Origin: Phycisphaerales bacterium
GTDB lineage: Bacteria; Planctomycetota; Phycisphaerae; UBA1845; Fen-1342
Assembly: GCA_022839625.1 (NCBI GenBank)
Contig: JALHJL010000004.1
Coordinates: 160,984 to 224,983, forward strand
Reading direction: 5' to 3'
DNA length: 64,000 nucleotides
The notes beneath the pieces were generated by a model that saw only the letters and a list, made by a program, of their open reading frames with translations, searched no databases and had not been told where the DNA came from. The number at the start of each line of letters is the position of its first letter. Within the stretch, counting starts at the first letter, position 1. This document shows positions 22,993 through 31,895 of this stretch, one piece after another. A program made the position numbers and the translations under genes.

Positions 22993-24897
22993 ATGAGCCA
23001 TTCGAAGTATGAGGCTGTGTATCGGCGGTCCCTGGAAGACGCGGAGGGCTTTTGGGGCGAGGCGGCCCAGGACCTTCACTGGACGCGCAAGTGGACCCGC
23101 GTCCTCGACGACTCGCGTAAGCCCCTCTACCGCTGGTTCGTCGGCGGCGAGCTGAACACGTGTTACAACGCCGTCGACCGCCACGTGGACGAGGGCCGCG
23201 GCGATCAGGTCGCGGTGATCTACGATAGTCCGGTCACCGACACGGTCCAAAAACTCACGTATCGCGAGTTCCGCGACCTGGTGGCCCGCTTCGCCGGCGC
23301 GCTCGTGAAGCAGGGCGTCCGCAAGGGCGACCGCGTCATCATCTACATGCCGATGGTGCCGGAGGCCCTCGTCGCCATGCTCGGCTGCGCGCGGATCGGC
23401 GCGATTCACTCGGTCGTCTTCGGCGGCTTCGCTCCCAAGGAGCTGGCCACGCGCATCAACGACGCTAAGCCGAAACTGATCGTCTCCGCGTCCTGCGGCA
23501 TCGAGGTCAAACGGGTGATCCCCTATAAGCCGCTGCTGGACGAGGCTATCAACATGGCCGCCAGCAAGCCGGAAAAGTGCATCATCCTCCAGCGGCCGCA
23601 GGTCGAGGCCCCGCTCACGCCCGGCCGCGACCTCACGTGGCACGAAGCGCTGGAGACGGCTACGCCGGCCGACTGCGTGCCGCTGGCCGCCACCGACCCC
23701 CTCTACATCCTGTACACGTCCGGTACGACCGGCATCCCCAAGGGCGTCGTCCGCGACCACGGCGGCCACGCCGTCGCCATGAAGTGGACGATGAAGAACA
23801 TCTACAACGTCCAGGCCGGCGACGTGTACTGGGCCGCCTCCGACATCGGCTGGGTCGTCGGGCATTCCTACATCGTCTACGCCCCGCTGCTGGCCGGCTG
23901 CACCACGATCGTCTTCGAGGGCAAGCCGGTCGGGACGCCGGACGCCGGCGCCTTCTGGCGGGTGATTTCCCAGCACGGCGTAAAGGTGCTCTTCACCGCG
24001 CCGACTGCGTTCCGCGCCATCAAGCGCGAGGACCCGGAGGGGGCGTTCATCAAGAAGTACGATCTGGGCGGCTTCAAGGCCCTCTTCCTGGCCGGCGAAC
24101 GCTGCGACCCCGATACCCTCGTGTGGGCCCAGCAGCGGCTCGGCGTACCTGTCATCGACCACTGGTGGCAGACCGAAACGGCCTGGGGGATCGCCGCCAA
24201 CTGCCTGGGGATCGAACACCTCCCGGTCAAGCCCGGTTCACCCACCAAGGCGTCGCCTGGCTACGACGTTCGAATCCTCGACGAGGCTGGGGACGAGGTG
24301 CCGCCCGGAAAGACCGGCAACATCTGCGTCAAGCTGCCCCTGCCGCCCGGCTGCCTCCCCACACTGTGGAACAACGACGAGGGCTACATCGAGTCGTACC
24401 TGTCCCGCTACCCCGGCTATTACCTCACCGGCGACGCCGGCTACCAGGACGAGGACGGCTACCTCTACATCATGAGCCGCATCGACGACATCATTAACGT
24501 CGCCGGGCACCGGCTCTCGACGGGGGGCATGGAAGAAGTGCTCGCCGCGCATCCGGCGGTCGCAGAGTGCTCGGTCATCGGCGTGGCCGACGAGTTGAAG
24601 GGCGAGGTGCCGGTCGGGCTGATCGTGCTCAAGGCCGGCGTGACGAAGCCGGAGGCGGAGATCGTCAAGGAAGTCGTGCAGATGGTCCGCGACAAGATCG
24701 GCGCGGTCGCGTCGTTCAAGCAGGCCGTCGTCGTCAAACGCCTGCCCAAGACGCGCAGCGGAAAAATCCTCCGCGGCACGATGAAGAGGATCGCCGACGG
24801 GTCCGAATACAAGGTCCCGGCCACCATCGACGACCCGGCCATCCTCGGCGAGATCGGCGAAGCCCTCAACCGCATCGGCTATGCGCGGAGTCGATGA
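22993..24897 (+). CDS. prpE: Propionyl-CoA synthetase (acyl-CoA synthetase, PrpE type)
   Basis: AMP-forming acyl-CoA synthetase of 634 residues, the length of PrpE (about 630) rather than a generic AMP ligase. It activates propionate (and probably acetate) to the CoA thioester via an acyl-adenylate. Visible are an N-terminal ACAS-type domain (FWGEAAQDLHW), the P-loop TSGTTGIPKG (242-251), the long conserved stretch SDIGWVVGHSYIVYAPLLAG shared with E. coli PrpE, and the C-terminal LPKTRSGKILRG with the catalytic lysine. A GGGAGA ribosome-binding site precedes ATG 22993. Together with the B12/MeaB protein at 38216 it suggests propionate handling through methylmalonyl-CoA. Confidence 0.9.
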   Translation: MSHSKYEAVYRRSLEDAEGFWGEAAQDLHWTRKWTRVLDDSRKPLYRWFVGGELNTCYNAVDRHVDEGRGDQVAVIYDSPVTDTVQKLTYREFRDLVARFAGALVKQGVRKGDRVIIYMPMVPEALVAMLGCARIGAIHSVVFGGFAPKELATRINDAKPKLIVSASCGIEVKRVIPYKPLLDEAINMAASKPEKCIILQRPQVEAPLTPGRDLTWHEALETATPADCVPLAATDPLYILYTSGTTGIPKGVVRDHGGHAVAMKWTMKNIYNVQAGDVYWAASDIGWVVGHSYIVYAPLLAGCTTIVFEGKPVGTPDAGAFWRVISQHGVKVLFTAPTAFRAIKREDPEGAFIKKYDLGGFKALFLAGERCDPDTLVWAQQRLGVPVIDHWWQTETAWGIAANCLGIEHLPVKPGSPTKASPGYDVRILDEAGDEVPPGKTGNICVKLPLPPGCLPTLWNNDEGYIESYLSRYPGYYLTGDAGYQDEDGYLYIMSRIDDIINVAGHRLSTGGMEEVLAAHPAVAECSVIGVADELKGEVPVGLIVLKAGVTKPEAEIVKEVVQMVRDKIGAVASFKQAVVVKRLPKTRSGKILRGTMKRIADGSEYKVPATIDDPAILGEIGEALNRIGYARSR

Positions 24898-24991
24898 CAG
24901 GCTCCGGCGGCACCAGACTACTTGTGGATGTGGTCGGCGGCGCTACTTGGCGGCGTGCTGCCGGCGGGTTGCACACGGAGGCCAGTTCGCG

Positions 24992-27199
24992 ATGCGACGA
25001 TTCGTGGCTTTGCTGGCCCTCGGCTGCGCGGCGACGTCGTCCGCACAGCCTGTGCTCCCGGACGCGGTGCTGCGCCAGCTCAAGGACGCCACCGTGTTCG
25101 TACGCGTCACGCTCGCCACGCCCACCGGCGCCCTGGCGCGCACCAACGGCAGCGGATTCCTGATCCATCGCAGCGGCACGACCGGCCTGATCGTCACCTG
25201 TGCGCACGTCGTGATGCCCGGTGGTATGCCCTCGGGACCGGTCACCGTCGTCTTTGACAGCGGCACGCCCACCGAGACCGCCGTCGCCGCCGACCTCGTC
25301 GGCACCGACGACGCGAACGACCTGGCGATCCTCAAGGTCGAGCACCGGCGTCTGCCGCGGCCGCTCGATCTCGCCACGGCCAGCGACCTGCGCGAGACCA
25401 TGCCGGTTTTCATCGCGGGCTACCCGTTCGGTAAGGCCCTCGCCCTCGATAGCGGGAACCCGTCGGTGACGATCTCCACGGGCACGATTTCGAGCTTTCG
25501 GCAGACCAAGGACGGCGAACTCATCCAGTTCACCGGGCAAGTCGACCCCGGTAACTCCGGCGGCCCGATCGTCGACGAGCGGGGCGCGCTGGTCGGCGTC
25601 GCCGTCTTCAAGGTGGCCGGTGCCCAGCTCGGCATGGCGGTCCCGCGCGAGACGGTGCAGGCTACCCTTGTGGGACAGGTGCAGAACGTCGTGTTCGACC
25701 GGCTCGCGGTGGAGGAGGGAGAGGTTCGGTACCGCGTCACCGTTCACGTCCTCGATCCGCTCGGGAAACTCAAGTCCGCGACCTTGCTCACCATCCCGAC
25801 CGAGGCGGCGCCGACAGGCCGCGGCGAGGCCGGCCGGCCCGCCGACGGCCGGATCGCGCGCAAGATGACCGAGCACCCCCTGCAACTGGGCGTTGGCCGC
25901 GCGACCGGTGAAGTCACACTGCCGGTCGATGGCACGGAGCCCGTCAAGTATTACTACCAGGTGCGGTACACCACGGCCGGCGGCAAGCCGCGGTACACGC
26001 CCGCCAACGAGTACACGGTTCGAACAACGGATACTCCACCTCCCCGGGCGCGCCGCAGGGGACGCGAAACGCCGCCGGAGACCGCCGCCGCTTCGCAACC
26101 CGCGCCGCCGCCCGAGCCGCCGGGCGATGACTGGCTCGGCGACCCCGAGCAGCGGCGCCAACGCGCCGCCGTCGCGGCCGGCGAACCGCTGGAGATTGGT
26201 GTCAGTGTGCGCGGCGAAACGCGCACGGTGGTCGACGCCTCCGTGACCACGGTCCAGCTCGAGGGCGGAGGCGTGCTGCCGTGCGCGGTGTGGGCCGACG
26301 ATGGCGCGGCCTGCCTCGTGCTGCATGACAACGGCACGCTGCGCCGCATCGCCGTTCCGGAGCTGGTCGAGGAGCGCCGCTTCCTCATCGGCCAGCCATG
26401 TACCGCGATGGATATGTCGGCCGAGGGACTGGTCGTTGGCGTCGCCGGACTCCAGGAACTGTGGGTCTTTGACCCGACCACGCTCCACGTGCGCAGCCGC
26501 GTGCCCCTCGCCGGCGTGCAGAAGGTGTGCAGCGCTCCGACGCTCTCCATCGCGCTGGCGGGCGCGGAAAGGGACGAGCTGGCGGTCGTCGATCTGCGGC
26601 GCCGCGAAGTCGTGCGCGTTCTCCAGGCGCGCCAGTTCTCGCAATATCGCGACGCCCCGCCGCGCGCCCATCCGAGCAGCCATTGGCCAAACGAATTCAT
26701 GGTCCCTGCCGTGTCGCCGGACGGACGTTTCCTGTTCTTCATGAGCGGCGCGGCCCTGCATCGCTTCCGAATCGAGGACGATAACCTCGTGTACGACGAG
26801 CGCGGCCCGAAGCTGGCGAGTGTCAACCGGCTCGAGATCAGTCCTGATGCGCGCTACGTCGCGCTGCGGTCGAGCTACAACGAGCACCACGCCGGGCACC
26901 CGGAACTGGGCAACAATGGCGTGTACGTATACAAGACCACGGATCTCCAATTGCCCGTGACGTCGATGAGTACGCCCGGCACGTGGCTCGCGCTGGGTTT
27001 CGACAAAGCGGCCGCCGCCATCTACACGGCCGAGACCGACGGCCACCTGAGCACCTACAACCCGCGCGGCATTGTTGAGAAGCGCTACCCCATCGACACA
27101 GCGAACACGCCGCCCCGGCAGGTGTTGGTCCACCCGCAAGGGCGCCGGCTGTTGTTCCTGACCGCGAAGCCCGCGTACTGGATCGAGCTGCCGCAGTAG
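24992..27199 (+). CDS. Secreted trypsin-like serine protease fused to a WD40-like propeller
   Basis: A 735-residue exported protein with a short signal peptide (MRRFVALLALGCAATSSAQ). A trypsin-like domain follows with the full catalytic triad: His72 in TCAHVV, Asp110 in NDLAIL and Ser189 in GNSGGP, as in DegP-type proteases. No PDZ domain is visible. A Pro/Arg-rich linker (about 350-395) leads to a C-terminal half with repeated beta strands resembling a WD40/YVTN propeller (LWVFDPTTLHVRSRVPLAG; PAVSPDGRFLFFMSG; EISPDARYVALRS). ATG 24992 follows GGAGG by ten nucleotides. Periplasmic or surface protein surveillance is a guess from the architecture. Confidence 0.85.
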   Translation: MRRFVALLALGCAATSSAQPVLPDAVLRQLKDATVFVRVTLATPTGALARTNGSGFLIHRSGTTGLIVTCAHVVMPGGMPSGPVTVVFDSGTPTETAVAADLVGTDDANDLAILKVEHRRLPRPLDLATASDLRETMPVFIAGYPFGKALALDSGNPSVTISTGTISSFRQTKDGELIQFTGQVDPGNSGGPIVDERGALVGVAVFKVAGAQLGMAVPRETVQATLVGQVQNVVFDRLAVEEGEVRYRVTVHVLDPLGKLKSATLLTIPTEAAPTGRGEAGRPADGRIARKMTEHPLQLGVGRATGEVTLPVDGTEPVKYYYQVRYTTAGGKPRYTPANEYTVRTTDTPPPRARRRGRETPPETAAASQPAPPPEPPGDDWLGDPEQRRQRAAVAAGEPLEIGVSVRGETRTVVDASVTTVQLEGGGVLPCAVWADDGAACLVLHDNGTLRRIAVPELVEERRFLIGQPCTAMDMSAEGLVVGVAGLQELWVFDPTTLHVRSRVPLAGVQKVCSAPTLSIALAGAERDELAVVDLRRREVVRVLQARQFSQYRDAPPRAHPSSHWPNEFMVPAVSPDGRFLFFMSGAALHRFRIEDDNLVYDERGPKLASVNRLEISPDARYVALRSSYNEHHAGHPELGNNGVYVYKTTDLQLPVTSMSTPGTWLALGFDKAAAAIYTAETDGHLSTYNPRGIVEKRYPIDTANTPPRQVLVHPQGRRLLFLTAKPAYWIELPQ

Positions 27200-27244
27200 C
27201 GGGGCGGTCGCCGGCCGTGTCGAAGTCCGCCATCTGGCGGGTGC

Positions 27245-27273
27245 TTCTGGCGGCGGGGGCGCCCCGGTACAAT
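27245..27273 (+). promoter_or_regulatory. Putative -10 region of comM, leaderless start likely
   Basis: TACAAT at 27268-27273 lies only 7 nt before ATG 27281, so transcription would begin at or next to the start codon. The -35 region (TTCTGG, 27245-27250, 17 nt upstream) is poor. Confidence 0.35.
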
Positions 27274-27280
27274 TCGGCCA

Positions 27281-28810
27281 ATGTTCGCGCGCCTGCACAG
27301 CATGGCCCTCGCGGGGATCGAAGCCCGGCCGTGTGAGGTCGAGGTCGACGTGAGCGGCCGCGGCTTCGGCGTGCCGACGCTCGTCGGCCTGCCGGACTCC
27401 GCCGTCAAGGAGAGCATCGACCGTATCCGCAGCGCCCTGTCGAACTCCGGCTACACGCTGCCGAAGACGAAGACCACGGTCAACCTCGCGCCGGCGGACA
27501 TCAAGAAAGAGGGGCCGTCCTTCGACCTGCCCATCGCCGTCGGGCTACTGCTGGCCGACGACCAGTTGCGCAGCGACGCGGTCGAGGAGTACCTGATCGC
27601 CGGCGAATTGGCGCTGGATGGCCGGGTGCGGCCGATCAAGGGCGCGCTGTCGCTCGGCTTGCTGTGTCGCCAAAACGGTTTCCGCGGCCTGGTGGTCCCG
27701 CGCGAGAACGCCGCGGAGGCCGCGGTCGTAGAGGGCGTCGAAGTCTATGCGGTCGATTCGCTGTCGCAGGCGGTCGCCTTCCTCGGCGGGCAGTTGCCCC
27801 TCGAGCCCACCGCGGTGGACCTCAAGGCACTGTTCGCGCGGCTGGCCCAATACGACGTCGACTTCGGCGACGTACGCGGGCAGGAGCACGTCAAGCGGGC
27901 GTTGCTCGTCGCCGCCGCCGGCCGGCACAATGTCCTGATGATCGGCCCGCCGGGTGCCGGCAAGACCATGCTGGCCAAGCGCCTGCCGACGATCCTGCCG
28001 CCGCTGTCGCTCCAGGAAGCCCTCGAAACCACGCGGGTCTACTCGGCCTCCGGCAAGCTCGCGGGCACGGCCAGCCTGATGGCGACCCGCCCGGTACGCC
28101 AGCCGCATCATTCGATCAGCATCCCCGCCCTCGTCGGCGGGGGCACGATCCCGCAGGCCGGCGAAGTCTCGCTGGCGCACCACGGCGTGCTGTTCCTCGA
28201 CGAGTTTCCCGAGTTTCAGCGCAGCGTGCTCGAGTCGCTGCGGCAGGTCATCGAGGAGCACGTCATCACGGTGTCGCGCGCCCACAGCGCCGTCGATTTC
28301 CCGGCGGATTTCATGCTGGTGGCCGCCATGAACCCCTGCCCGTGCGGCTACTTCACCGACCCGCGCAAGCCGTGCAAGTGTTCCGCGCCGCAGATCGACC
28401 GCTACTTGGCACGGATCTCCGGGCCGCTCTTGGAGCGGATCGACATCCATATCGAGGTGCCCGCGGTGCCGATCTCGGCCCTGCGCGACGCGAAGGCCGG
28501 CACCGACAGCGCGACTCTGCGGACGCACGTCCAGCGCGCCCTGGCGATTCAGCGGCAGCGCTTCGGCCCCGACTCCACGACGACGAACGGCCGCATGACC
28601 TCGCGGCAACTGCGCAAGCACTGCCAGATCGACTCCGACGGCGAGCGCCTGCTCCGCCAGGCCGTGAGCGAGCTGGGCCTCAGCGCCCGCGCGCACGACA
28701 AGGTGCTCCGCGTCGCCCGCACCATCGCCGACCTCGCTGGTGAGGAGCGCGTCAGCGCGACGCATCTCTCCGAAGCCATCCAATACCGGCGGCTGGATCG
28801 GAGCCTCTGA
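27281..28810 (+). CDS. comM: YifB/ComM family Mg chelatase-like AAA+ ATPase
   Basis: A 509-residue AAA+ ATPase of the ComM/YifB family. ComM is a hexameric helicase that promotes branch migration during integration of transforming DNA; members also occur in non-competent bacteria. The N-terminal domain starts MFARLHSMALAGIEARPCEVEVDVSGRG and contains the LPDSAVKESIDRIRSAL signature. The ATPase domain has Walker A GPPGAGKT (from residue 222), a Walker B-like LFLDEFPEF and the cysteine-rich MNPCPCGYFTD motif. The length is standard. No Shine-Dalgarno sequence is visible, in keeping with a leaderless transcript. Confidence 0.95.
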   Translation: MFARLHSMALAGIEARPCEVEVDVSGRGFGVPTLVGLPDSAVKESIDRIRSALSNSGYTLPKTKTTVNLAPADIKKEGPSFDLPIAVGLLLADDQLRSDAVEEYLIAGELALDGRVRPIKGALSLGLLCRQNGFRGLVVPRENAAEAAVVEGVEVYAVDSLSQAVAFLGGQLPLEPTAVDLKALFARLAQYDVDFGDVRGQEHVKRALLVAAAGRHNVLMIGPPGAGKTMLAKRLPTILPPLSLQEALETTRVYSASGKLAGTASLMATRPVRQPHHSISIPALVGGGTIPQAGEVSLAHHGVLFLDEFPEFQRSVLESLRQVIEEHVITVSRAHSAVDFPADFMLVAAMNPCPCGYFTDPRKPCKCSAPQIDRYLARISGPLLERIDIHIEVPAVPISALRDAKAGTDSATLRTHVQRALAIQRQRFGPDSTTTNGRMTSRQLRKHCQIDSDGERLLRQAVSELGLSARAHDKVLRVARTIADLAGEERVSATHLSEAIQYRRLDRSL

Positions 28811-28993
28811 CCGCCCACCACGGGTGGAGCGTCGGTCCCTCGCGCGACCGGCCGCACCAGGAGAGCAGGCGCGGGCGCAGCGCTGGGAGAAACACGCGGA
28901 CACGCCCGGAGCCGGCCGCCGCGGGCCGGACCTTGTCGCCGCTGCCCGGCCATGCTCTACTAGTGTGGTGCCTCGCAGAGACTCGGTTGGGAG

Positions 28994-29042
28994 TGGTACG
29001 GGCATCTTGCCCGCCGTGGGCCTAGGCGGAACGCCCGTACCA
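28994..29042. repeat. Palindromic intergenic element, terminator-like
   Basis: Perfect 10-bp arms TGGTACGGGC (28994-29003) and GCCCGTACCA (29033-29042) flank a GC-rich loop that itself contains GGGCATCTTGCCC, and are followed by ATTTTCTTA. It lies in the 341-bp gap between comM and trpS, which otherwise holds nothing I recognise. It may be a dispersed palindrome, a terminator, or both. Confidence 0.5.
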
Positions 29043-29151
29043 TTTTCTTACGGGTCCGGTTTCGGGCGAGACACCGCACCAGCGGCCTGACCGCCCGGCC
29101 GGTGCGGTGCCCGTGTGCGCCGCCCGCCGGGCTCACGACGTGGAGGAATTT

Positions 29152-30123
29152 GTGCGCGCCTTGTCAGGGATCAAGCCGACCGGACCTTTGCACCTGGGCA
29201 ACTACTTCGGCGCGATGAAGCAGCACCTCGAGTTGCAGGCCGCGCACGAGGGCTTCTATTTCATCGCGAACTATCACTCGCTCACCACGGTCAAGGACGC
29301 CGACTACCTGCGTCAACTGACGCGCGACGTGGCGATCGACTACCTGACCATGGGGCTCGACCCGCAGCGCGTCCACCTCTTCCGCCAGAGCGACGTGCCC
29401 GAAGTCACCGAGCTGACGTGGATTCTGGCCACCGTCACCGGCAAGGGGCTGCTGGACCGGGCGACCACGTACAAGGACTTCGTGGCCAAAGAGATTGTGC
29501 CCAACATGGGCGTCTATTGCTACCCGCTGCTGATGGCCGCCGACATCCTGATCTACCGCAGCGACGTCGTCCCCGTCGGCAAGGACCAGCTCCAGCACAT
29601 CGAGTTCACCCAGGACATGGCGGGCTTTTTCAATCAGACCTTCCGCCCGGTTTTCAAGCGGCCGGAAGCGCGCCTGAACAACGCCCCGGTCGTCCCGGGC
29701 ATCGACGGCCAGAAGATGAGCAAGAGCTACGGCAACACCATCGAGCTCATCGGCGACGCCAAGGCAGTCAAGAAGAAGATCATGTCCATCAAGACCGACA
29801 GCACGCCCGTGGAGGACCCCAAGAACCCGGAGACGTGCAGCGTCTTCGCCCTGCTGAAGCTGTTGGCCGAGCCGGAGGAGATCGCCGAGTGGGAACAGCG
29901 CTACCGCAAGGGCGGGACCGGCTACGGCACCGCCAAGCAGCGGCTGTTCGAGCTGTACGAGCAGCACTTCGGGTGCCGGCGCGCGACACGCGCCCAGTGG
30001 GCGGCCCGGCCCGACGACGTGGAGGACATCCTCCGCAGCGCCGGCCGGCGGGCGCGGGCCGTGGCGCAGGAACTCATGGCGGAAGTCCGCGACGCCTGCG
30101 GCATTGTGCGGGCGACGGAGTGA
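29152..30123 (+). CDS. trpS: Tryptophan--tRNA ligase
   Basis: Class Ic aminoacyl-tRNA synthetase charging tRNA-Trp. The 323 residues (family 320-340) begin VRALSGIKPTGPLHLGNYFG, with the HIGH-equivalent PLHLGN at 12-17 and the KMSKS loop at 188-192. The segment YPLLMAADILIYRSDVVPVG and the preceding TWILATVTGKGLLDRATTYKD are diagnostic of TrpRS. GTG 29152 is chosen because GGAGGA (29142-29147) is at good spacing and the active-site strand begins immediately. It is followed by an inverted repeat and scpA. Confidence 0.96.
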   Translation: MRALSGIKPTGPLHLGNYFGAMKQHLELQAAHEGFYFIANYHSLTTVKDADYLRQLTRDVAIDYLTMGLDPQRVHLFRQSDVPEVTELTWILATVTGKGLLDRATTYKDFVAKEIVPNMGVYCYPLLMAADILIYRSDVVPVGKDQLQHIEFTQDMAGFFNQTFRPVFKRPEARLNNAPVVPGIDGQKMSKSYGNTIELIGDAKAVKKKIMSIKTDSTPVEDPKNPETCSVFALLKLLAEPEEIAEWEQRYRKGGTGYGTAKQRLFELYEQHFGCRRATRAQWAARPDDVEDILRSAGRRARAVAQELMAEVRDACGIVRATE

Positions 30124-30140
30124 TTGCATGGCCCGCAATC

Positions 30141-30245
30141 GATTCTGGACTTCAGATATTGGATCTTGGATTGGAACGCGCCGCGCCTGTGGCCTTGCCG
30201 ATGCCAGCAGTTCGAATCCAAAATCCAAAATCCAAAATCCAGAAT
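30141..30245. repeat. Imperfect inverted repeat with ATCCAAA tandem units
   Basis: The right arm (30211-30245) contains AATCCAAAATCCAAAATCC-type heptamers. Its reverse complement matches the left arm (30141-30175, GATTCTGGACTTCAG..) imperfectly over about 35 nt, with a loop of similar size. The AT-rich composition contrasts sharply with the surroundings, suggesting an inserted, MITE-like element between trpS and scpA. TTCGAATCC here resembles a tRNA T-arm but no tRNA is present. Confidence 0.6.
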
Positions 30246-30288
30246 GGGGTGCGGGCAAAGTCCGCGCTGTGCCTTTGCGGTTTCCGCT

Positions 30289-31146
30289 ATGACTGATTAC
30301 CGCGTACAGCTCGACGTCTTCACCGGCCCGCTGGACCTGCTTCTGTACCTGATCCGGCGGGACGAGGTGGACATCCTGGACATCCCCATCGCCCGCATCA
30401 CCGAGCAGTACGTGGAGCACGTTCACCTTCTCCAGCAACTGGACCCGGACGCCGTCAGCGATTTCCTCGTGATGGCGGCGACACTGGTCGAGCTGAAGTC
30501 CCGGTGCCTGCTGCCGACGCCGCCGCTGGAGAGCCTTGAGGACGGTGCCGATCCGCGTACGCCGCTGGTGCGCCAGCTCCTCGAATACAAGCGGTTCAAA
30601 GACGCCGCCCACGCCCTGGGCCGGGCCGCCGAAGAGCGGGCCGGGCGCTACGTCCGCCGGCCGGCGGACCTGCCGAAGGAGCTGGAAGGCGTCGAGCTCG
30701 AGGAGGTGCAGGTCTGGGACCTTCTGACCGCGTTCGGCAAGGTCATGGCCGCCATCGGGCGCGGGCCGGGACAACACGAGGTGCGCTACGACGACGTGCC
30801 CATCGAGCTGCACGCGGCGGAGATTCTCGCGATCCTGGGGCGCGAAGGGCCGACGACGTTCCAGGCGCTTTTCGACGGCCAGACCGACCGCCTCCAGGTC
30901 GTCGGGCGGTTCCTCGCGCTGCTGGAGCTGATCCGCTCGCATCGGGTGCGCGCCGAACAGGAGAAGACGTTTGGCACCATCTACGTCTTCCTGCTCGAAG
31001 AGGTCACGGAGACCGAAACGGCCAGCCACGAAGAATCCGAACGCGAAGCGTCCGCGAGCGCAACAGCCGCTGAGCCGAGCCACGAAGCCGCGGAGCCACG
31101 GGGCCGCGAAGACTCAGACCGCGAAGCGCCGGCGAGCGCCGATTGA
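30289..31146 (+). CDS. scpA: Segregation and condensation protein A
   Basis: Kleisin subunit of the Smc-ScpA-ScpB condensin complex, which organises and segregates the chromosome. The 285 residues begin MTDYRVQLDVFTGPLDLLLYLIRRDEVDILDIPIA, the ScpA hallmark, and contain FLVMAATLVELKSRCLLP and the C-terminal winged-helix (TTFQALF; VVGRFLALLELIRSHRVRAEQ). A 45-residue acidic Glu/Ala/Ser tail after the last domain is unusual. ATG 30289 follows the repeat element directly; no good ribosome-binding site is present. No scpB lies next to it in the window. Confidence 0.93.
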   Translation: MTDYRVQLDVFTGPLDLLLYLIRRDEVDILDIPIARITEQYVEHVHLLQQLDPDAVSDFLVMAATLVELKSRCLLPTPPLESLEDGADPRTPLVRQLLEYKRFKDAAHALGRAAEERAGRYVRRPADLPKELEGVELEEVQVWDLLTAFGKVMAAIGRGPGQHEVRYDDVPIELHAAEILAILGREGPTTFQALFDGQTDRLQVVGRFLALLELIRSHRVRAEQEKTFGTIYVFLLEEVTETETASHEESEREASASATAAEPSHEAAEPRGREDSDREAPASAD

Positions 31147-31182
31147 CCGTTGACCGACTTCTGTCCTCAGGGAGCCATCGCA

Positions 31183-31653
31183 ATGCCCAAGCCCAGTGAA
31201 CGACTCGGAGAGTTGAACCTGACCTTGCCGCCCGTCACCAAGCCAGTGGGGGCCTACGTGCCCGCCTTGCAGTATGGCGATCGGCTGCTCTTGAGCGGGC
31301 AAATTCCCCTTCGCGACGGCAAGATGGCTTACACCGGCAAGGTGGGCGGCCCGTCCGGCCGAACGCTGGAGGACGCCCAGGCCGCCGCACGCCTGTGCGC
31401 GCTGAACGCGATCGGCGTTGCCGCGGACGCCGCCGGCGGAATCGACCACCTGGCCCGCGTCCTGAAGGTCGTCGTCTACGTCGCCTCGAGTGACGGGTTC
31501 ACCGATCAGCACAAGGTTGCCAACGGCGCCAGCGACCTGCTGGCGGAAGTGTTCGGCGAGCAAGGCAAGCACGTCCGCGCCGCAGTCGGCGTCGCCGAGC
31601 TGCCGCTCAACGCCACCGTCGAGGTCGATGTGACGTTTGCCGTGCGCGGCTAG
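31183..31653 (+). CDS. RidA family protein (YjgF/YER057c/UK114 superfamily)
   Basis: A 156-residue member of the RidA superfamily, whose archetype hydrolyses reactive enamine/imine intermediates such as 2-aminoacrylate. It starts MPKPSERLGELNLTLPP with AGGGAG at proper spacing and has LLLSGQIPLRDGKM, TLEDAQAAARLCALNAIG and HVRAAVGVAELPLNATVEVDV. The terminal Arg of the archetypal IPR...AxV..LP motif is replaced (VRAAVGVAELP), typical of subgroups that may lack imine deaminase activity. It lies 36 bp after scpA, perhaps cotranscribed. Confidence 0.9.
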   Translation: MPKPSERLGELNLTLPPVTKPVGAYVPALQYGDRLLLSGQIPLRDGKMAYTGKVGGPSGRTLEDAQAAARLCALNAIGVAADAAGGIDHLARVLKVVVYVASSDGFTDQHKVANGASDLLAEVFGEQGKHVRAAVGVAELPLNATVEVDVTFAVRG

Positions 31654-31654
31654 C

Positions 31655-31761
31655 GCGGTTTCACACGTGCTCCGGCGGGTGCCACCGGCAGCTTGCTGCC
31701 AGAGTCGCCTGAAACACGGGCGGAAAAACCGCCCGTGGCACGGGACCGAACGTGAAACCGC
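31655..31761. repeat. Nested inverted-repeat element
   Basis: Outer arms GCGGTTTCAC (31655-31664) and GTGAAACCGC (31752-31761) are perfect. Inside are GGTGCCAC / GTGGCAC arms and a strong hairpin ACGGGCGG-AAAAA-CCGCCCGT. The structure resembles a small palindromic mobile element in the gap between the RidA and ROK genes. Confidence 0.55.
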
Positions 31762-31895
31762 TCTGCGGCCCGTCGTCCGCGCGCGGGGCCGGTGGCTCGC
31801 GACACGCGATCGGGCACCGCCAACCAGGCGGCCGACTCGCACGGTACGCCGGCACCGGCGCGTTTTGCGGCGCCGGGCGCGAGAGTTGGAGCACC

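Noticed and set aside
24922..25257. A frame starting MWMWSAALLGGVLPAGC that looks like a lipoprotein signal
   Set aside because: It runs out of frame through the protease gene, whose own signal peptide and catalytic triad are convincing. The lipobox resemblance is accidental.
30209..30220. GTTCGAATCC resembling a tRNA T-arm
   Set aside because: It is part of the ATCCAAA inverted repeat; no acceptor, D or anticodon arms can be built around it.
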